From NCBI RefSeq assembly GCF_030733265.1, contig NZ_JASHJI010000007.1, forward strand, positions 220,506 through 284,505: a stretch of DNA of 64,000 bases. Reading direction: 5' to 3'. Both the position numbers and the translations under genes were made by a program. This stretch comes from Roseibium sp. MMSF_3412. Its GTDB lineage: Bacteria > Pseudomonadota > Alphaproteobacteria > Rhizobiales > Stappiaceae. Numbering within the stretch: position 1 is the first letter of the stretch; every line of letters starts with the position of its first letter. Positions 1-8,742 of the stretch are shown in pieces. The notes beneath the pieces were generated by a model, which saw only the letters and a program-made list of their open reading frames with translations, was not told the DNA's origin and searched no databases.

Positions 1-127
1 GTCCGCGAGGCTGTGCCTGCGGAGTAACCCGCTTCAAATTCAGCGGCCGGCGGGAAATTGCCGGTCGCTCGGTTGATCCAGACGCGCGTCCGGACGTACT
101 TGGAACAGTCGAAAAAGCAGAGGCACC

Positions 128-1564
128 ATGACCACACTCGTTTGGTTCCGGCAGGACCTGAGAACAGCCGACAATCCAGCTCTGTTTGAGGCTGCGAAGA
201 ACGGTCCGATTGTTCCCGTGTTTGTGCTCGAGGACCCGGCACAAACCGGCGAAACCCATCCGCTTGGGGGTGCCAGCAGGTGGTGGCTTCATCACAGTCT
301 TGAAAACCTGGCAGAAAAACTGCCGGGTCTCGTCATATGCCGGGGCGATGCGCGGCACGTGCTTCCGCAGATTGCACGGGAAACCGGCGTTCGTTCCGTC
401 TATTGGAACCGGTGCTATGAGCCGCACGCGATCGAGCGGGACACCGAAATCAAGGCCCTTTTGAAAGACGAGGGCTTCGAGGTCCAGAGTTTCAAGGCGG
501 CGCTTTTGTTCGAGCCTTGGGAACTCACAAACAAGACCGGCGGTTCCTTCAAGGTTTATTCGCCGTTCTGGAAAACCGCACAACAGCAGAACGTCGATCC
601 GCCGCTGCCTGCACCGCGGAACATTGAAGTCCTGGAGAGCACGCATGGCGAAGTTCTGGAGAGCCTGGGGTTGCTGCCGTCAAAGCCGAATTGGGCAGGT
701 GGTTGGGACGGTCTTTGGAAGCCTGGTGAAGAGGGTGCGTCGGCGCGGCTGAAGGCGTTTCTGGCGTCCGGGCTGGAGGGTTACGGGGAGCTGCGGAACC
801 GGCCGGACCTGCCGAATGTCTCCCGGCTTTCGCCTCACCTGCATTTTGGAGATATCTCGCCGCGGCAGATCTGGCACGAAACCTGGCAGTTGATCGATAA
901 CGACGATGGGTATCGAAAAGACGGTCTCAAGTTCCTGTCGGAGATCGCCTGGCGCGAGTTTTCCTATCATCTGCTTTATCATTTCCCGGAGCTGCCGCAA
1001 GCGAACTGGCGTCCCGCATTCGATGCCTACCCGTGGCGCGACGCACCCGCGGATCTGACACGCTGGCAAAAGGGCGAAACCGGGTATCCGATCGTCGATG
1101 CCGGCATGCGCGAGCTTTGGCAGACAGGTTACATGCACAATCGCGTCCGCATGATTGTCGCGAGTTTCCTGGTCAAGCATCTCCGATTGCACTGGCAGCA
1201 CGGCGAAGCGTGGTTCCGCGACACGCTGCTCGACGCGGACCTGGCCAACAATTCCGCCAGCTGGCAGTGGGTGACCGGATCAGGCGCGGACGCAGCACCA
1301 TACTTTCGGATCTTCAATCCGATTACACAGGGCAAGAAATTTGATCCGGACGGTGCCTATGTGAAGACCTGGGTGCCGGAATTGAAAGGATTGGGCACGG
1401 ACTGGCTGTTCGAGCCGTTCAATGCACCGGCTTCAGACCTTGAAAGGGCAGGGATCGTGCTTGGCCGGGATTACCCGGCACCGATTGTCGATCATGCAAC
1501 GGCGCGACAGGCGGCGCTGGACGGTTACGAAGCTGTCAAACGGGTCGGACAAAACGCCGCTTGA
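128..1564 (+). CDS. phrB: Deoxyribodipyrimidine photolyase (cryptochrome/photolyase family)
   Basis: FAD-dependent, light-driven repair of cyclobutane pyrimidine dimers in DNA. The 478 residues match the usual length of class I bacterial photolyases. The N-terminal antenna (Rossmann-like) domain begins with TTLVWFRQDLRTADNPAL. The helical FAD-binding domain follows, with SRLSPHLHFGDISP near residue 235, TGYPIVDAGMRELWQTGYMHNRVRM near 320-345 and the flavin-binding DADLANNSASWQW near 370. The C-terminal FRIFNP motif is also present. The ATG follows a weak AGAGG-type site. A 6-4 photolyase or cryptochrome is less likely, because the typical class I motifs are complete. The DUF971 gene 65 bp downstream lies on the same strand and may be co-transcribed. 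Confidence 0.93.
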   Translation: MTTLVWFRQDLRTADNPALFEAAKNGPIVPVFVLEDPAQTGETHPLGGASRWWLHHSLENLAEKLPGLVICRGDARHVLPQIARETGVRSVYWNRCYEPHAIERDTEIKALLKDEGFEVQSFKAALLFEPWELTNKTGGSFKVYSPFWKTAQQQNVDPPLPAPRNIEVLESTHGEVLESLGLLPSKPNWAGGWDGLWKPGEEGASARLKAFLASGLEGYGELRNRPDLPNVSRLSPHLHFGDISPRQIWHETWQLIDNDDGYRKDGLKFLSEIAWREFSYHLLYHFPELPQANWRPAFDAYPWRDAPADLTRWQKGETGYPIVDAGMRELWQTGYMHNRVRMIVASFLVKHLRLHWQHGEAWFRDTLLDADLANNSASWQWVTGSGADAAPYFRIFNPITQGKKFDPDGAYVKTWVPELKGLGTDWLFEPFNAPASDLERAGIVLGRDYPAPIVDHATARQAALDGYEAVKRVGQNAA

Positions 1565-1629
1565 CGCCTTGACTGTGCGCAGTATCGTCCCGACACAGCA
1601 GAAACCACCAACGTTCCGGAAGATAACCA

Positions 1630-1998
1630 ATGGCGGACGCCTCCACTCCCTGGCCGACAGAACTGCGGGTCGCAAGCGACAGGAAATCACTGTCGGTTGC
1701 CTTCGACAACGGTGCGAAACATGACCTTTCGGCCGAATATCTGAGGGTGTGTTCCCCGTCGGCAGAGGTCAAGGGACATGCGCCGTCTCAAAAGCAAACG
1801 GTTCCGGGTAAGCGCAATGTCGAGATCATCAAGGTTGAGCCTGTCGGCAATTACGCCGTTCGCATTCATTTCGACGACATGCACAGCTCCGGTATCTATT
1901 CCTGGCGCTATCTTCTGGACCTTGGAGAACGGCCGGCGAACCATTGGGATGTCTATCTTCAGGAACTGGCTCAAAAGGGGCTCAGCAGGGATATGTGA
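1630..1998 (+). CDS. DUF971 domain protein (gamma-butyrobetaine hydroxylase-like N-terminal fold)
   Basis: A 122-residue stand-alone DUF971 protein. The domain is recognisable from WPTELRVASDRKSLSVAFDNG near the N-terminus, the middle LSAEYLRVCSPSAEVKGH and the C-terminal YAVRIHFDDMHSSGIYSWRYL. The same fold forms the N-terminal domain of carnitine-biosynthesis hydroxylases and appears in Fe-S carrier proteins, but the stand-alone form has no firmly known function. GGAAG lies just upstream of the ATG. It is probably cytoplasmic; there is no signal peptide. Its position after the photolyase gives no functional clue. Confidence 0.85.
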   Translation: MADASTPWPTELRVASDRKSLSVAFDNGAKHDLSAEYLRVCSPSAEVKGHAPSQKQTVPGKRNVEIIKVEPVGNYAVRIHFDDMHSSGIYSWRYLLDLGERPANHWDVYLQELAQKGLSRDM

Positions 1999-2127
1999 TT
2001 TCAATTCCCCGAGACCGGCTGCAAGAATCGGCTAAGATAATGATAGGCTGAACCCACGCCTTCCCCCTCCGACCGGAGAAGCAGCCGACCTGCAGGGCAA
2101 CACCATTGGCTTGATATGCGCGCGCAT

Positions 2128-2135
2128 GAGGAGGG
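2128..2135 (+). promoter_or_regulatory. Strong Shine-Dalgarno that fixes a TTG start
   Basis: GAGGAGGG sits 9 bases before TTG at 2145. The next in-frame ATG (2169) has no ribosome-binding site at a usable distance, so the TTG is preferred as start of the DnaB-like gene. Confidence 0.6.
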
Positions 2136-2144
2136 ATTGCAATC

Positions 2145-2879
2145 TTGCGCAAGACCGGGATTTTGCCAATGAAGTTATCTGCACCAGTCTATCGTCTCAG
2201 GCGCATGGCCAGGAACCTGGCAAGGCGCGAAGACATCTCCCTTTCCAGGGCGCTCGACCGCGTTGCGAATGCGGAAGGGTTCGGCAGCTGGAACCTGCTC
2301 GCTTCCTTTCACCGGGAGACAGCGCCATCTGCACGTCTGCTCGATCTGCTTCAACCGGGCGAACTTTTGCTGCTGGCAGCGCGGCCCGGGCACGGAAAAA
2401 CGCGCCTCGGCCTTGAGCTTTTGGACCGTGCATCGCACCAGGGTCTGAGGAGCGTGTTTTTCTCCTCCGAATTCTCTGAAGGCGACCTCGCCGACGTTTT
2501 TCCGGCGGTCCGCAAAACTGGGCCGGACCGGCACAGCATCGAAACTGTTCTAACGGATGAATTGAGTGCGAGCACGGTCACGGCGTCTCTTGCCGGAGAT
2601 CGTGACGGTCCGATTGCCGTCGTCGATTATCTTCAGGTGCTCGACCAGCGTCGCGCAACGCCTGAACTGTCGGATCAGATCCACGCCCTGAAAGCCCTTG
2701 CGGTCAATACCCGCGCACGCCTTGTGATCCTTTCGCAGGTTCACCGGTCCTACGATCCGCGCCAGAAGACCCTTCCGGATTGGACCGATATCAGGCTGCC
2801 CAATCCTGTTGACCTGTCGCAGTTCGACAAGGGCTGTTTCCTGAACAACGGCAAACTGGCGGTGCATCCGGGCCCTTGA
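2145..2879 (+). CDS. Orphan DnaB-like RecA-fold ATPase
   Basis: A 244-residue protein carrying only the ATPase core of replicative DnaB helicases. Walker A is AARPGHGKTRLG near residues 78-89, Walker B is IAVVDYLQVLD near 157, and LSQVHRS matches the DnaB segment LSQLNR. The DnaB primase-interacting N-domain is absent. In its place is a roughly 55-residue helical segment (VYRLRRMARNLARREDISLS...GFGSWNLLA). Similar short proteins occur in other alphaproteobacteria and are often labelled 'DNA helicase'; their role is unknown, and unwinding activity should not be assumed. The start is a TTG chosen for its strong Shine-Dalgarno; ATG at 2169 is the alternative. It is convergent with the L,D-transpeptidase and shares its terminator. 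Confidence 0.82.
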   Translation: MRKTGILPMKLSAPVYRLRRMARNLARREDISLSRALDRVANAEGFGSWNLLASFHRETAPSARLLDLLQPGELLLLAARPGHGKTRLGLELLDRASHQGLRSVFFSSEFSEGDLADVFPAVRKTGPDRHSIETVLTDELSASTVTASLAGDRDGPIAVVDYLQVLDQRRATPELSDQIHALKALAVNTRARLVILSQVHRSYDPRQKTLPDWTDIRLPNPVDLSQFDKGCFLNNGKLAVHPGP

Positions 2880-2916
2880 CGGTCTGGTCATGAAGGACAG
2901 GCAATAACGCAAAAAG

Positions 2917-2946
2917 AAAAGGCCGGATCAAGCGATCCGGCCTTTT
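2917..2946. terminator. Bidirectional rho-independent terminator
   Basis: A perfect 9-bp stem GGCCGGATC (2921-2929) / GATCCGGCC (2934-2942) has loop AAGC, with AAAA before it and TTTT after it. It can therefore stop transcripts from both the DnaB-like gene (plus) and the L,D-transpeptidase gene (minus). Confidence 0.9.
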
Positions 2947-2969
2947 CTCGATTTATCTGGGTGCGCTGC

Positions 2970-3563
2970 TTAGCGCTTGACCACGATCTTGGAGCCAACG
3001 CTGACGCTCTTGTAGAGGTGAATCACGTCTTCGTTCGCCATGCGGATGCAGCCTGAAGAAACTGCGGAACCGATTGTCCACGGCTCTGTCGTCCCATGAA
3101 TGCGGTACAGGGTTGAACCGATGTAAAGCGCACGTGCGCCCATCGGGTTGTTCGGGCCGCCCGGCATATAGGTCGGAAGGATACGGCCTTTCTTGCGCTC
3201 ACGGGCACGCATTTGTGCCGGCGGTGTCCAGCTCGGCCATTCCGCCTTGCGGGTCACGCGGTGCGTGCCTGCCCACTGGAAGCCCTGTTTGCCGACGCCA
3301 ACGCCATATTTCATCGCCTTGCCGTTGGGCAGGACGTGATAAAGACGGCGCTCGGACGTATCGATAACGATCGTGCCGGGTGAATAAGGCCCGTCAAAGT
3401 TGACCTTCTTGCGCCGGACCGGCGACTTTCCACCTGGGTGGTATTTGGGAGTGACCCAGGTGTTTGTGCTGTGGTCGAAGTAGCCGGCGCGGGCCGACAC
3501 TTCAGCTGGCAGCAGGAACGAGCCTGCCAGTATTGCAATCACTGCGTAAAAATATGTCTTCAT
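2970..3563 (-). CDS. L,D-transpeptidase (YkuD/ErfK family), exported
   Basis: Periplasmic enzyme expected to form 3-3 peptidoglycan cross-links or attach proteins to peptidoglycan. The 197 residues begin with a signal peptide (MKTYFYAVIAILAGSFLLPAEVSA). The YkuD catalytic domain starts near residue 63 (GTIVIDTSERRLYHV). Its active-site region is complete, with IHGT followed by SSGCIRMANED, where Cys is the nucleophile. It is a minimal form without LysM or peptidoglycan-binding modules. The gene stands alone, with an AT-richer upstream region on its right. Whether it makes cross-links or acts in Braun-type attachment cannot be told from sequence. Confidence 0.92.
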   Translation of the reverse strand: MKTYFYAVIAILAGSFLLPAEVSARAGYFDHSTNTWVTPKYHPGGKSPVRRKKVNFDGPYSPGTIVIDTSERRLYHVLPNGKAMKYGVGVGKQGFQWAGTHRVTRKAEWPSWTPPAQMRARERKKGRILPTYMPGGPNNPMGARALYIGSTLYRIHGTTEPWTIGSAVSSGCIRMANEDVIHLYKSVSVGSKIVVKR

Positions 3564-3913
3564 CTTTATCCCCCTTCAGCGCTTTCCCACATCAGAGCGC
3601 GCATCGCATCGAAGGTTACGTTAGGAAAATCTCCTTGCCGCACTATTAACAATCATGGCCTAATTTTGATTGGAAGGGAATCTCACGATGATGTGAGGAG
3701 GCCGCAGGTCGATCAAATGTGCCGAATTTGCAACGAGAAATTCTCCATAAGGTAGAGAATTGGAAATAAAACTAGTTAAAATTGCATGATCTTTTTCAAA
3801 TCGGCAGAGATCCGTCCCGATTATTGACTTGAGGGAAATGGAGTGGCGTGCTTTTGGAAGCTGCGCCGTTCTGTGCGGACGAGATCCCTCAAATGCGATT
3901 CCGTTCGCTCGGA
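3564..3913. other. Intergenic region (350 bp), AT-richer
   Basis: The region holds the upstream sequence of the L,D-transpeptidase gene and the downstream flank of the DUF1963 gene. It is clearly richer in A+T than the neighbouring genes, especially 3650-3830. I found no convincing gene, terminator or strong hairpin. The short open frames here lack ribosome-binding sites and recognisable domains. Confidence 0.5.
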
Positions 3914-5605
3914 TCAGTGAGCGCAATGCGCCGCCGATACCTTGTCGAATTCCTGCTCGCCGAGATCGCCCTCATTGATCATGAAGTCGAATTCACCGCC
4001 ATCGCCGATAGTCATCTCTGCACCCCAGTCGCTGAACAACTGCAGCAGAAGCTGCTCCGGACTGTCATGGGCTACCTTGAACTGAACCGAGGAAAGGTGC
4101 CCGAACATCTGATGGTAGCAGTTTCCGGAACGGGCGCCGGGAAACTCCGGGCACTGAACGCCGTCCGCATCCTTCAGGAACACGGGATGTCTGTCCGCAG
4201 CCGCAACATAGACGAGCTCCGGAATGTGTTTTGCAAGGTCCGGATCGGAACCGGATTCCGTGACTAGCCGGTGCATCGCCCGTTCGATATCCGATTTCAG
4301 GTAGTTGCTGTAGCGCTTGTCCGCCGCCTGGGCCAGAAAGTCGTTCAGGTCTTCGATGAAGGCGTCGATTGCGCGCTGTTCGATGGGTGTTTCCTGTGAC
4401 CGGTCGGCCTGGAGCTGCCAATCTTCGAAACAGGCTTCGAAGCCGGTCTCTTCCAGCTTGGCCGCATGCCGGTTGCGCAGGATTCGGCAGATCAGGCCGA
4501 TGCCTCTCGGCGCGAACGGAAACCCGGTTTCATCCTGTGGCCTGACGACGAGCGGCTTGCCTTCGGCCTTGTCGTCTTCGGTCCAGGGCGCGAACAGGTG
4601 GAACTCCCGGTTGCGGGCATTCTCCGCGCTCATCGTTCCAAACGCCGTCAGCAGCTGATCGGTGAGGTGACGCGTATGTGCGTCCGCATAACCCTCGGGC
4701 GCTTCGAAGGGGAGACCTTCAGCAACCGGCATTGTCTCGACCTTCGCGAATTTCAGCGGCCATTCGGGGAAGATACGGGATTTCTCGTCGCCCGGCAGAC
4801 CGAAAAGGAGGTCAAAGTGGTAGTTGCCGTCCCTGAGTGACGGCAGGTTTTTTGGAAAAGCGGTCGGTGCCCCGGCATAATCCGCATCATAGAGAACCCG
4901 TATGTCGTTCGCGCTGGCAACATCGGGTTCGGACCAGGCAAGGCTCCCGTCGAACCGGCCGAAGAAAAACAGCATACCGGTCTTCGGAATATCGTCCGGA
5001 CGCCATGGCAGGTCAGCCAGGTCGATCTGCGCCAGGAAATGCAACGGGAGGTCAGCCTTTATCTGATCGCCATGTCCCGGGGCCTTGGGCCAGGGAATGC
5101 TGTTTGGCAGATCGGGCAGGCCGCCGATCTTGCTGCGCCCGTGTTTTTCGCGATGTGGCGGGTAGGGCCGGAACGCATAAACAGCCGGCCGCGCAAACTG
5201 GCTGCGCAGGCTTTCGAACGTATCGTCAGTGCCGGGATCGAGCTTCGGTTCTTTCACGTGCTCGCGTTTGAGTTCCAGAACGTCCTTGCGTTCAGGCACC
5301 GGTTCAGCATCGTCGTCCGCCTGCTCTGCCTCTTCAGAGAGCTTTCTGGTTTCTTTTACGAGGACCTGCTGAAACCGGCCTTCGTTGATGTCCTGTGGCT
5401 CTGCGTTCTGCTTCCGGTTGGATTTCAGCGGCAGGAGCGACCAGAGCGTACCGAACACCGGTTTGAAAAGCGGCAGCAGCACCATGCCCGCGACGCTTCC
5501 AAGGATCGCAACCAGAAACAGAAAATAGACCTTGGGGAAGCCGAGCTTCTTGCTGCCATACGCAAAAATGACAAGAACCAGAAGGTAAAGTGCGAATTTG
5601 ACCAT
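3914..5605 (-). CDS. Membrane-anchored DUF1963 (YwqG-like) protein
   Basis: A 563-residue protein with two hydrophobic segments at the N-terminus (about residues 3-20 and 26-50). A charged linker rich in Glu and Lys follows (about 60-130), then a long C-terminal DUF1963 region. DUF1963 features include GGLPDLPNSIPWPKAPGHGD, LHFLAQIDLADLPW and GMLFFFGRFDG, with a late GNCYHQMFGH segment. The family, typified by Bacillus YwqG, has no established biochemical role. The anchor places the domain at the inner membrane, probably on the cytoplasmic side. It may be co-oriented with fumarase, but a terminator separates them. No good Shine-Dalgarno precedes the ATG. Confidence 0.75.
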   Translation of the reverse strand: MVKFALYLLVLVIFAYGSKKLGFPKVYFLFLVAILGSVAGMVLLPLFKPVFGTLWSLLPLKSNRKQNAEPQDINEGRFQQVLVKETRKLSEEAEQADDDAEPVPERKDVLELKREHVKEPKLDPGTDDTFESLRSQFARPAVYAFRPYPPHREKHGRSKIGGLPDLPNSIPWPKAPGHGDQIKADLPLHFLAQIDLADLPWRPDDIPKTGMLFFFGRFDGSLAWSEPDVASANDIRVLYDADYAGAPTAFPKNLPSLRDGNYHFDLLFGLPGDEKSRIFPEWPLKFAKVETMPVAEGLPFEAPEGYADAHTRHLTDQLLTAFGTMSAENARNREFHLFAPWTEDDKAEGKPLVVRPQDETGFPFAPRGIGLICRILRNRHAAKLEETGFEACFEDWQLQADRSQETPIEQRAIDAFIEDLNDFLAQAADKRYSNYLKSDIERAMHRLVTESGSDPDLAKHIPELVYVAAADRHPVFLKDADGVQCPEFPGARSGNCYHQMFGHLSSVQFKVAHDSPEQLLLQLFSDWGAEMTIGDGGEFDFMINEGDLGEQEFDKVSAAHCAH

Positions 5606-5703
5606 GCAGACATCTATGATGTTGAGTTTTCACTCACATTTGTACCGTCATGGGATAAAGATCAGGTAAAATTTTTTGAACAAATACCAACAGAACCTGT
5701 CGG

Positions 5704-5729
5704 AAAAAGGCAGCCGTGGCTGCCTTTTT
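5704..5729. terminator. Rho-independent terminator after fumarase
   Basis: The stem is GGCAGC (5709-5714) / GCTGCC (5719-5724), flanked by A5 on the left and T5 on the right, so it works in either direction. On the minus strand it ends the fumarase transcript 18 bases past the stop codon. Confidence 0.88.
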
Positions 5730-5747
5730 CTTCAGTCGCGGTTTCTT

Positions 5748-7385
5748 TTAGCTCAGATTCAGTTCCTTGAAGAAGTCATTGCCCTTGTCATCTATGACGA
5801 TAAAGGCCGGAAAGTCCTCGACTTCAATTTTCCAGATGGCTTCCATGCCGAGTTCTTCGAATTCAACAACCTCGACCTTCTTGATGCAATCCTGGGCAAG
5901 GCGTGCGGCCGGTCCGCCGATCGAACCGAGATAAAAACCGCCATGGGCCTGACAGGCTCTGCGAACCTGCGCCGAGCGGTTGCCTTTTGCCAGCATGACC
6001 ATGGAACCGCCGGCCGCTTCGAACTGGTCGACATAAGCATCCATTCGGCCCGCGGTGGTCGGCCCGAACGATCCGGAAGGCATGCCGTCGGGCGTTTTGG
6101 CAGGACCTGCATAGTAGATCGGGTGGTTCTTGAAATAGTCCGGCAGGGGTTCACCGCTCTCCAGACGGTCGCGCAATTTCGAATGGGCGAGGTCGCGCGC
6201 GACGATCAGCGGACCGGTAAGGGAAAGCCGCGTCTTGATCGGATGCCTGCTGAGTTCAGCCAGAATTTCCGGCATCGGCCTGGTCAGGTCGATCTTCACG
6301 ACGTTGTCGGACAGTGCATCATCGGTCACTTCCGGCAGGTACTTCTCCGGCTGCATTTCCAGTTGCTCCAGGAAAATGCCGTCCTTCGTGATCTTGCCGA
6401 CGGCCTGGCGGTCGGCCGAGCAGGAGACCGCGAGCCCGATGGGCAGTGAGGCTCCGTGACGGGGCAGGCGGATGACCCGGACGTCGTGGCAGAAATACTT
6501 GCCGCCGAACTGGGCGCCGACGCCGGTTGCCTGCGTGAGTTTGTGGATTTCCTCCTCCATGGCAAGGTCGCGAAACGCGTGACCGCTTTCAGAACCGCCC
6601 TTCGGCAACCCGTCCAGATACCTGGCTGAGGCAAGTTTGGCCGTCTTCAGGTTCATCTCAGCAGATGTTCCGCCAATCACGATTGCCAGGTGATAGGGCG
6701 GACACGCGGCGGTGCCGAGCGTCAGGATCTTTTCCTTCAGAAAGTCGATCATGCGGTCATGAGTCAGCAGCGAGGGCGTGCCCTGAAAGAGGAACGTCTT
6801 GTTTGCCGAACCGCCGCCCTTGGCCATGAACAGGAATTTGTACGCGTCTTCACCCTCGGCATAGATTTCGATCTGTGCCGGCATGTTGCTCTTGGTGTTT
6901 TTCTCCTCGAACATGGAGATGGGAGCGAGCTGGGAATACCGCAGGTTCTTTTTGAAATAGGCGTCCCTGGCGCCTTCTCCGAGCGCGGCCTCATCGCCGC
7001 CTTTGGTCCAGACCTTGCGCCCCTTCTTGCCCATGACGATGGCTGTTCCGGTATCCTGGCACATGGGCAGCACGCCATGGGAGGCGATGTTGGCGTTTTT
7101 CAGAAGATCGAAGGCAACGAATTTGTCGTTTTCGGTTGCTTCCGGATCGTCGAGAATTTTCTTCAACTGTTCCAGATGCCCGGGGCGCAGATAATGATTG
7201 ATGTCCTTGAAGGCTTCCTCCGCCAGGAGGCGCAGACCTTCCGGCTCAACCATCAGCATTTCCTCGCCGTTGAATTCCGCCGTGCTGACGAAGTCGGATG
7301 TCAGCTTCCGGTACGGGGTCTGATCCGCGTCCTGCGGAAAGAGGGCGCTGTGATGATACTCGGGCGGGTTTACGGGAGCGTTCAT
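5748..7385 (-). CDS. fumA: Fumarate hydratase class I (4Fe-4S)
   Basis: Reversible hydration of fumarate to L-malate in the TCA cycle. At 545 residues it is the full-length single-chain class I form, with alpha and beta parts fused. Candidate iron-sulfur cysteines lie in [21 protein letters not shown] and [11 protein letters not shown]. The beta part carries [20 protein letters not shown] and ends with [13 protein letters not shown]. Class I fumarases are oxygen sensitive; no class II gene is visible in this window. The ATG follows AGGAAAAA. It is flanked by terminators on both sides and so is probably monocistronic. A fumB or fumA-type label cannot be separated by sequence alone. Confidence 0.93.
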   Translation of the reverse strand: MNAPVNPPEYHHSALFPQDADQTPYRKLTSDFVSTAEFNGEEMLMVEPEGLRLLAEEAFKDINHYLRPGHLEQLKKILDDPEATENDKFVAFDLLKNANIASHGVLPMCQDTGTAIVMGKKGRKVWTKGGDEAALGEGARDAYFKKNLRYSQLAPISMFEEKNTKSNMPAQIEIYAEGEDAYKFLFMAKGGGSANKTFLFQGTPSLLTHDRMIDFLKEKILTLGTAACPPYHLAIVIGGTSAEMNLKTAKLASARYLDGLPKGGSESGHAFRDLAMEEEIHKLTQATGVGAQFGGKYFCHDVRVIRLPRHGASLPIGLAVSCSADRQAVGKITKDGIFLEQLEMQPEKYLPEVTDDALSDNVVKIDLTRPMPEILAELSRHPIKTRLSLTGPLIVARDLAHSKLRDRLESGEPLPDYFKNHPIYYAGPAKTPDGMPSGSFGPTTAGRMDAYVDQFEAAGGSMVMLAKGNRSAQVRRACQAHGGFYLGSIGGPAARLAQDCIKKVEVVEFEELGMEAIWKIEVEDFPAFIVIDDKGNDFFKELNLS

Positions 7386-7465
7386 GGGACGTTTTTCCTG
7401 ATCTGGCTACGCTCGGCGTAACCCGGCGGAGCTGGAAACATATGTGCCGTTCTCATACGGCAAAA

Positions 7466-7493
7466 AGGCCGCGAACGCCAAGTCCCGCGGCCT
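7466..7493 (-). terminator. Rho-independent terminator of the yceI-b561-yceI operon
   Basis: The stem is AGGCCGCG (7466-7473) / CGCGGCCT (7486-7493) with a 12-base loop. On the minus strand a T-run follows (A5 at 7462-7466 on the plus strand). It lies 30 bases past the last gene's stop. Confidence 0.85.
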
Positions 7494-7522
7494 GCACAAT
7501 TGGTTGCACGCGAATGCGTGTG

Positions 7523-8080
7523 TCAGCGTGTTGCTGTCAGATCGAGCATCACGGTAACAATATCGCCGACCGTGTCCGTGCCGACGCCGGCACCGAGCTG
7601 GTAGTCGAGGCGATTGAGTTTTGCGGTCCCGGTGGCCTTGGCGGTGTCGCCGTCGATGTCCAGCGTGAAGTCGAGGGTGACAGGATGGGACGCGCCCTTG
7701 ATTGTGAGTGTGCCCTCGGCCCGGTAACTGTTGCCTTCTACGAGCGAAGCGCCCTCCGCCTTAAACTCGGCAACGGGAAAACCGGCGGCGTCGAACCAGT
7801 CCGCGGCGGGCAGCGTTGTGTCGAACTGCGGATTGCCCGTTGAAGCGCTGGCCGGATTGATCGTTGCCAGGATCACGGCATTTTCCGGAGCTGAAACATC
7901 GAATTCGATGCTGGCATCCCAGGCGGTGAACGTACCCTTCAGCGGCGAACTCCCCTGTGGAACTTCGAAGCCGAGCGTGCTGTTGGCCGCATCCACCGTC
8001 CAACTCTCCGCCTGGGCAGCGGATAAGGTCCCGATCATCGAAAGAAAGAAGATTGGAAGTGCAAATTTTTTCAATATCAT
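7523..8080 (-). CDS. YceI-family periplasmic lipid-binding protein (second copy)
   Basis: A 185-residue exported protein with signal peptide MILKKFALPIFFLSMIGTLSAAQA. The rest is a YceI lipocalin-like beta barrel: SWTVDAANSTLGFEV near the start, FTAWDASIEFD, FDTTLPAADWFDAAGFPVAEFK, and GTLTIKGASHPVTLDFTL near the middle. YceI folds bind isoprenoid or other hydrophobic chains, but the ligand here is unknown. It is the last gene of a three-gene minus-strand operon, 24 bp after the cytochrome b561 gene. AGGAC precedes the ATG. Its sequence has clearly diverged from the first copy, so the two are not a recent duplication. Confidence 0.92.
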   Translation of the reverse strand: MILKKFALPIFFLSMIGTLSAAQAESWTVDAANSTLGFEVPQGSSPLKGTFTAWDASIEFDVSAPENAVILATINPASASTGNPQFDTTLPAADWFDAAGFPVAEFKAEGASLVEGNSYRAEGTLTIKGASHPVTLDFTLDIDGDTAKATGTAKLNRLDYQLGAGVGTDTVGDIVTVMLDLTATR

Positions 8081-8104
8081 GCTACGAAGTCCTGAGGTGA
8101 GAGT

Positions 8105-8689
8105 TTAAGACTTGGTCTTGGCCGGCCCCGTCGACACCATGCGCTTGAGCGTGTCGTCCCGGGCGATGAAGTGGTGTTTGAGCGCAGCGGCGACATGAAC
8201 CACGATCAACGCGATCAGTAGAAATGCGCCATACTCGTGCAGGAACTTGAAGAAGCCTTCTGCCTGTTCCTTTGTGCCAAGGGCCTCGGGTACCGGAAGA
8301 TGCGGAACGGGCAGGACATTGAACAGGACCGTCGGAATGCCCCAGGGCGATGCCGAAACCATGAACCAACCTGTGATCGGCATCGCGAAAATGAGTGCAT
8401 AAAGGCCGGCATGACCGAGATGCGCTGCCGTTTTTTCAAGCGGATGCATTCCGGCAGGTAGCTTCGGCGTCGGATTCACAAGCCGCCAGAGCAATCTGAG
8501 GATGGCGAGCGCCAGCACCACGAAACCGACTGACTTGTGCAACTGATAGAGCTGAAACGTCTCGGGATCAGTCGGCGGAAGTGACGTCATGTAGAGCCCG
8601 AATGCAAGCATTCCGGCGATCAGCAGGGCCATCGTCCAGTGAAACGCGATCGCAACGCGTCCGTAGCCGGTCGAAGTATTGCGCAGCAT
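8105..8689 (-). CDS. Cytochrome b561-family membrane protein (YceJ-like)
   Basis: A 194-residue integral membrane diheme cytochrome of the prokaryotic b561 family, expected to move electrons between the quinone pool and a periplasmic partner. There are four hydrophobic helices, starting with VAIAFHWTMALLIAGMLAFGLYM. Likely haem-ligand histidines are in AFHWTMA, LHKSVGF, HLGHAGLYA and HVAAALKHH. AGGGAG gives a good ribosome-binding site. In E. coli yceJ-yceI are also adjacent, which supports joint function. Here it sits between two yceI genes. Confidence 0.92.
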   Translation of the reverse strand: MLRNTSTGYGRVAIAFHWTMALLIAGMLAFGLYMTSLPPTDPETFQLYQLHKSVGFVVLALAILRLLWRLVNPTPKLPAGMHPLEKTAAHLGHAGLYALIFAMPITGWFMVSASPWGIPTVLFNVLPVPHLPVPEALGTKEQAEGFFKFLHEYGAFLLIALIVVHVAAALKHHFIARDDTLKRMVSTGPAKTKS

Positions 8690-8742
8690 GGCAGGCTCCC
8701 TGGGTTGGGAGACCGGATAAACCGGCCTCCGTTTCTGTCAAA

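Noticed and set aside
1..27. Tail of an upstream gene (VREAVPAE then TAA)
   Set aside because: Only eight codons are visible, so it cannot be separated from chance.
3660..3926. 88-codon minus-strand frame in the gap after the DUF1963 gene
   Set aside because: No ribosome-binding site, no domain, and it lies in AT-rich intergenic sequence.
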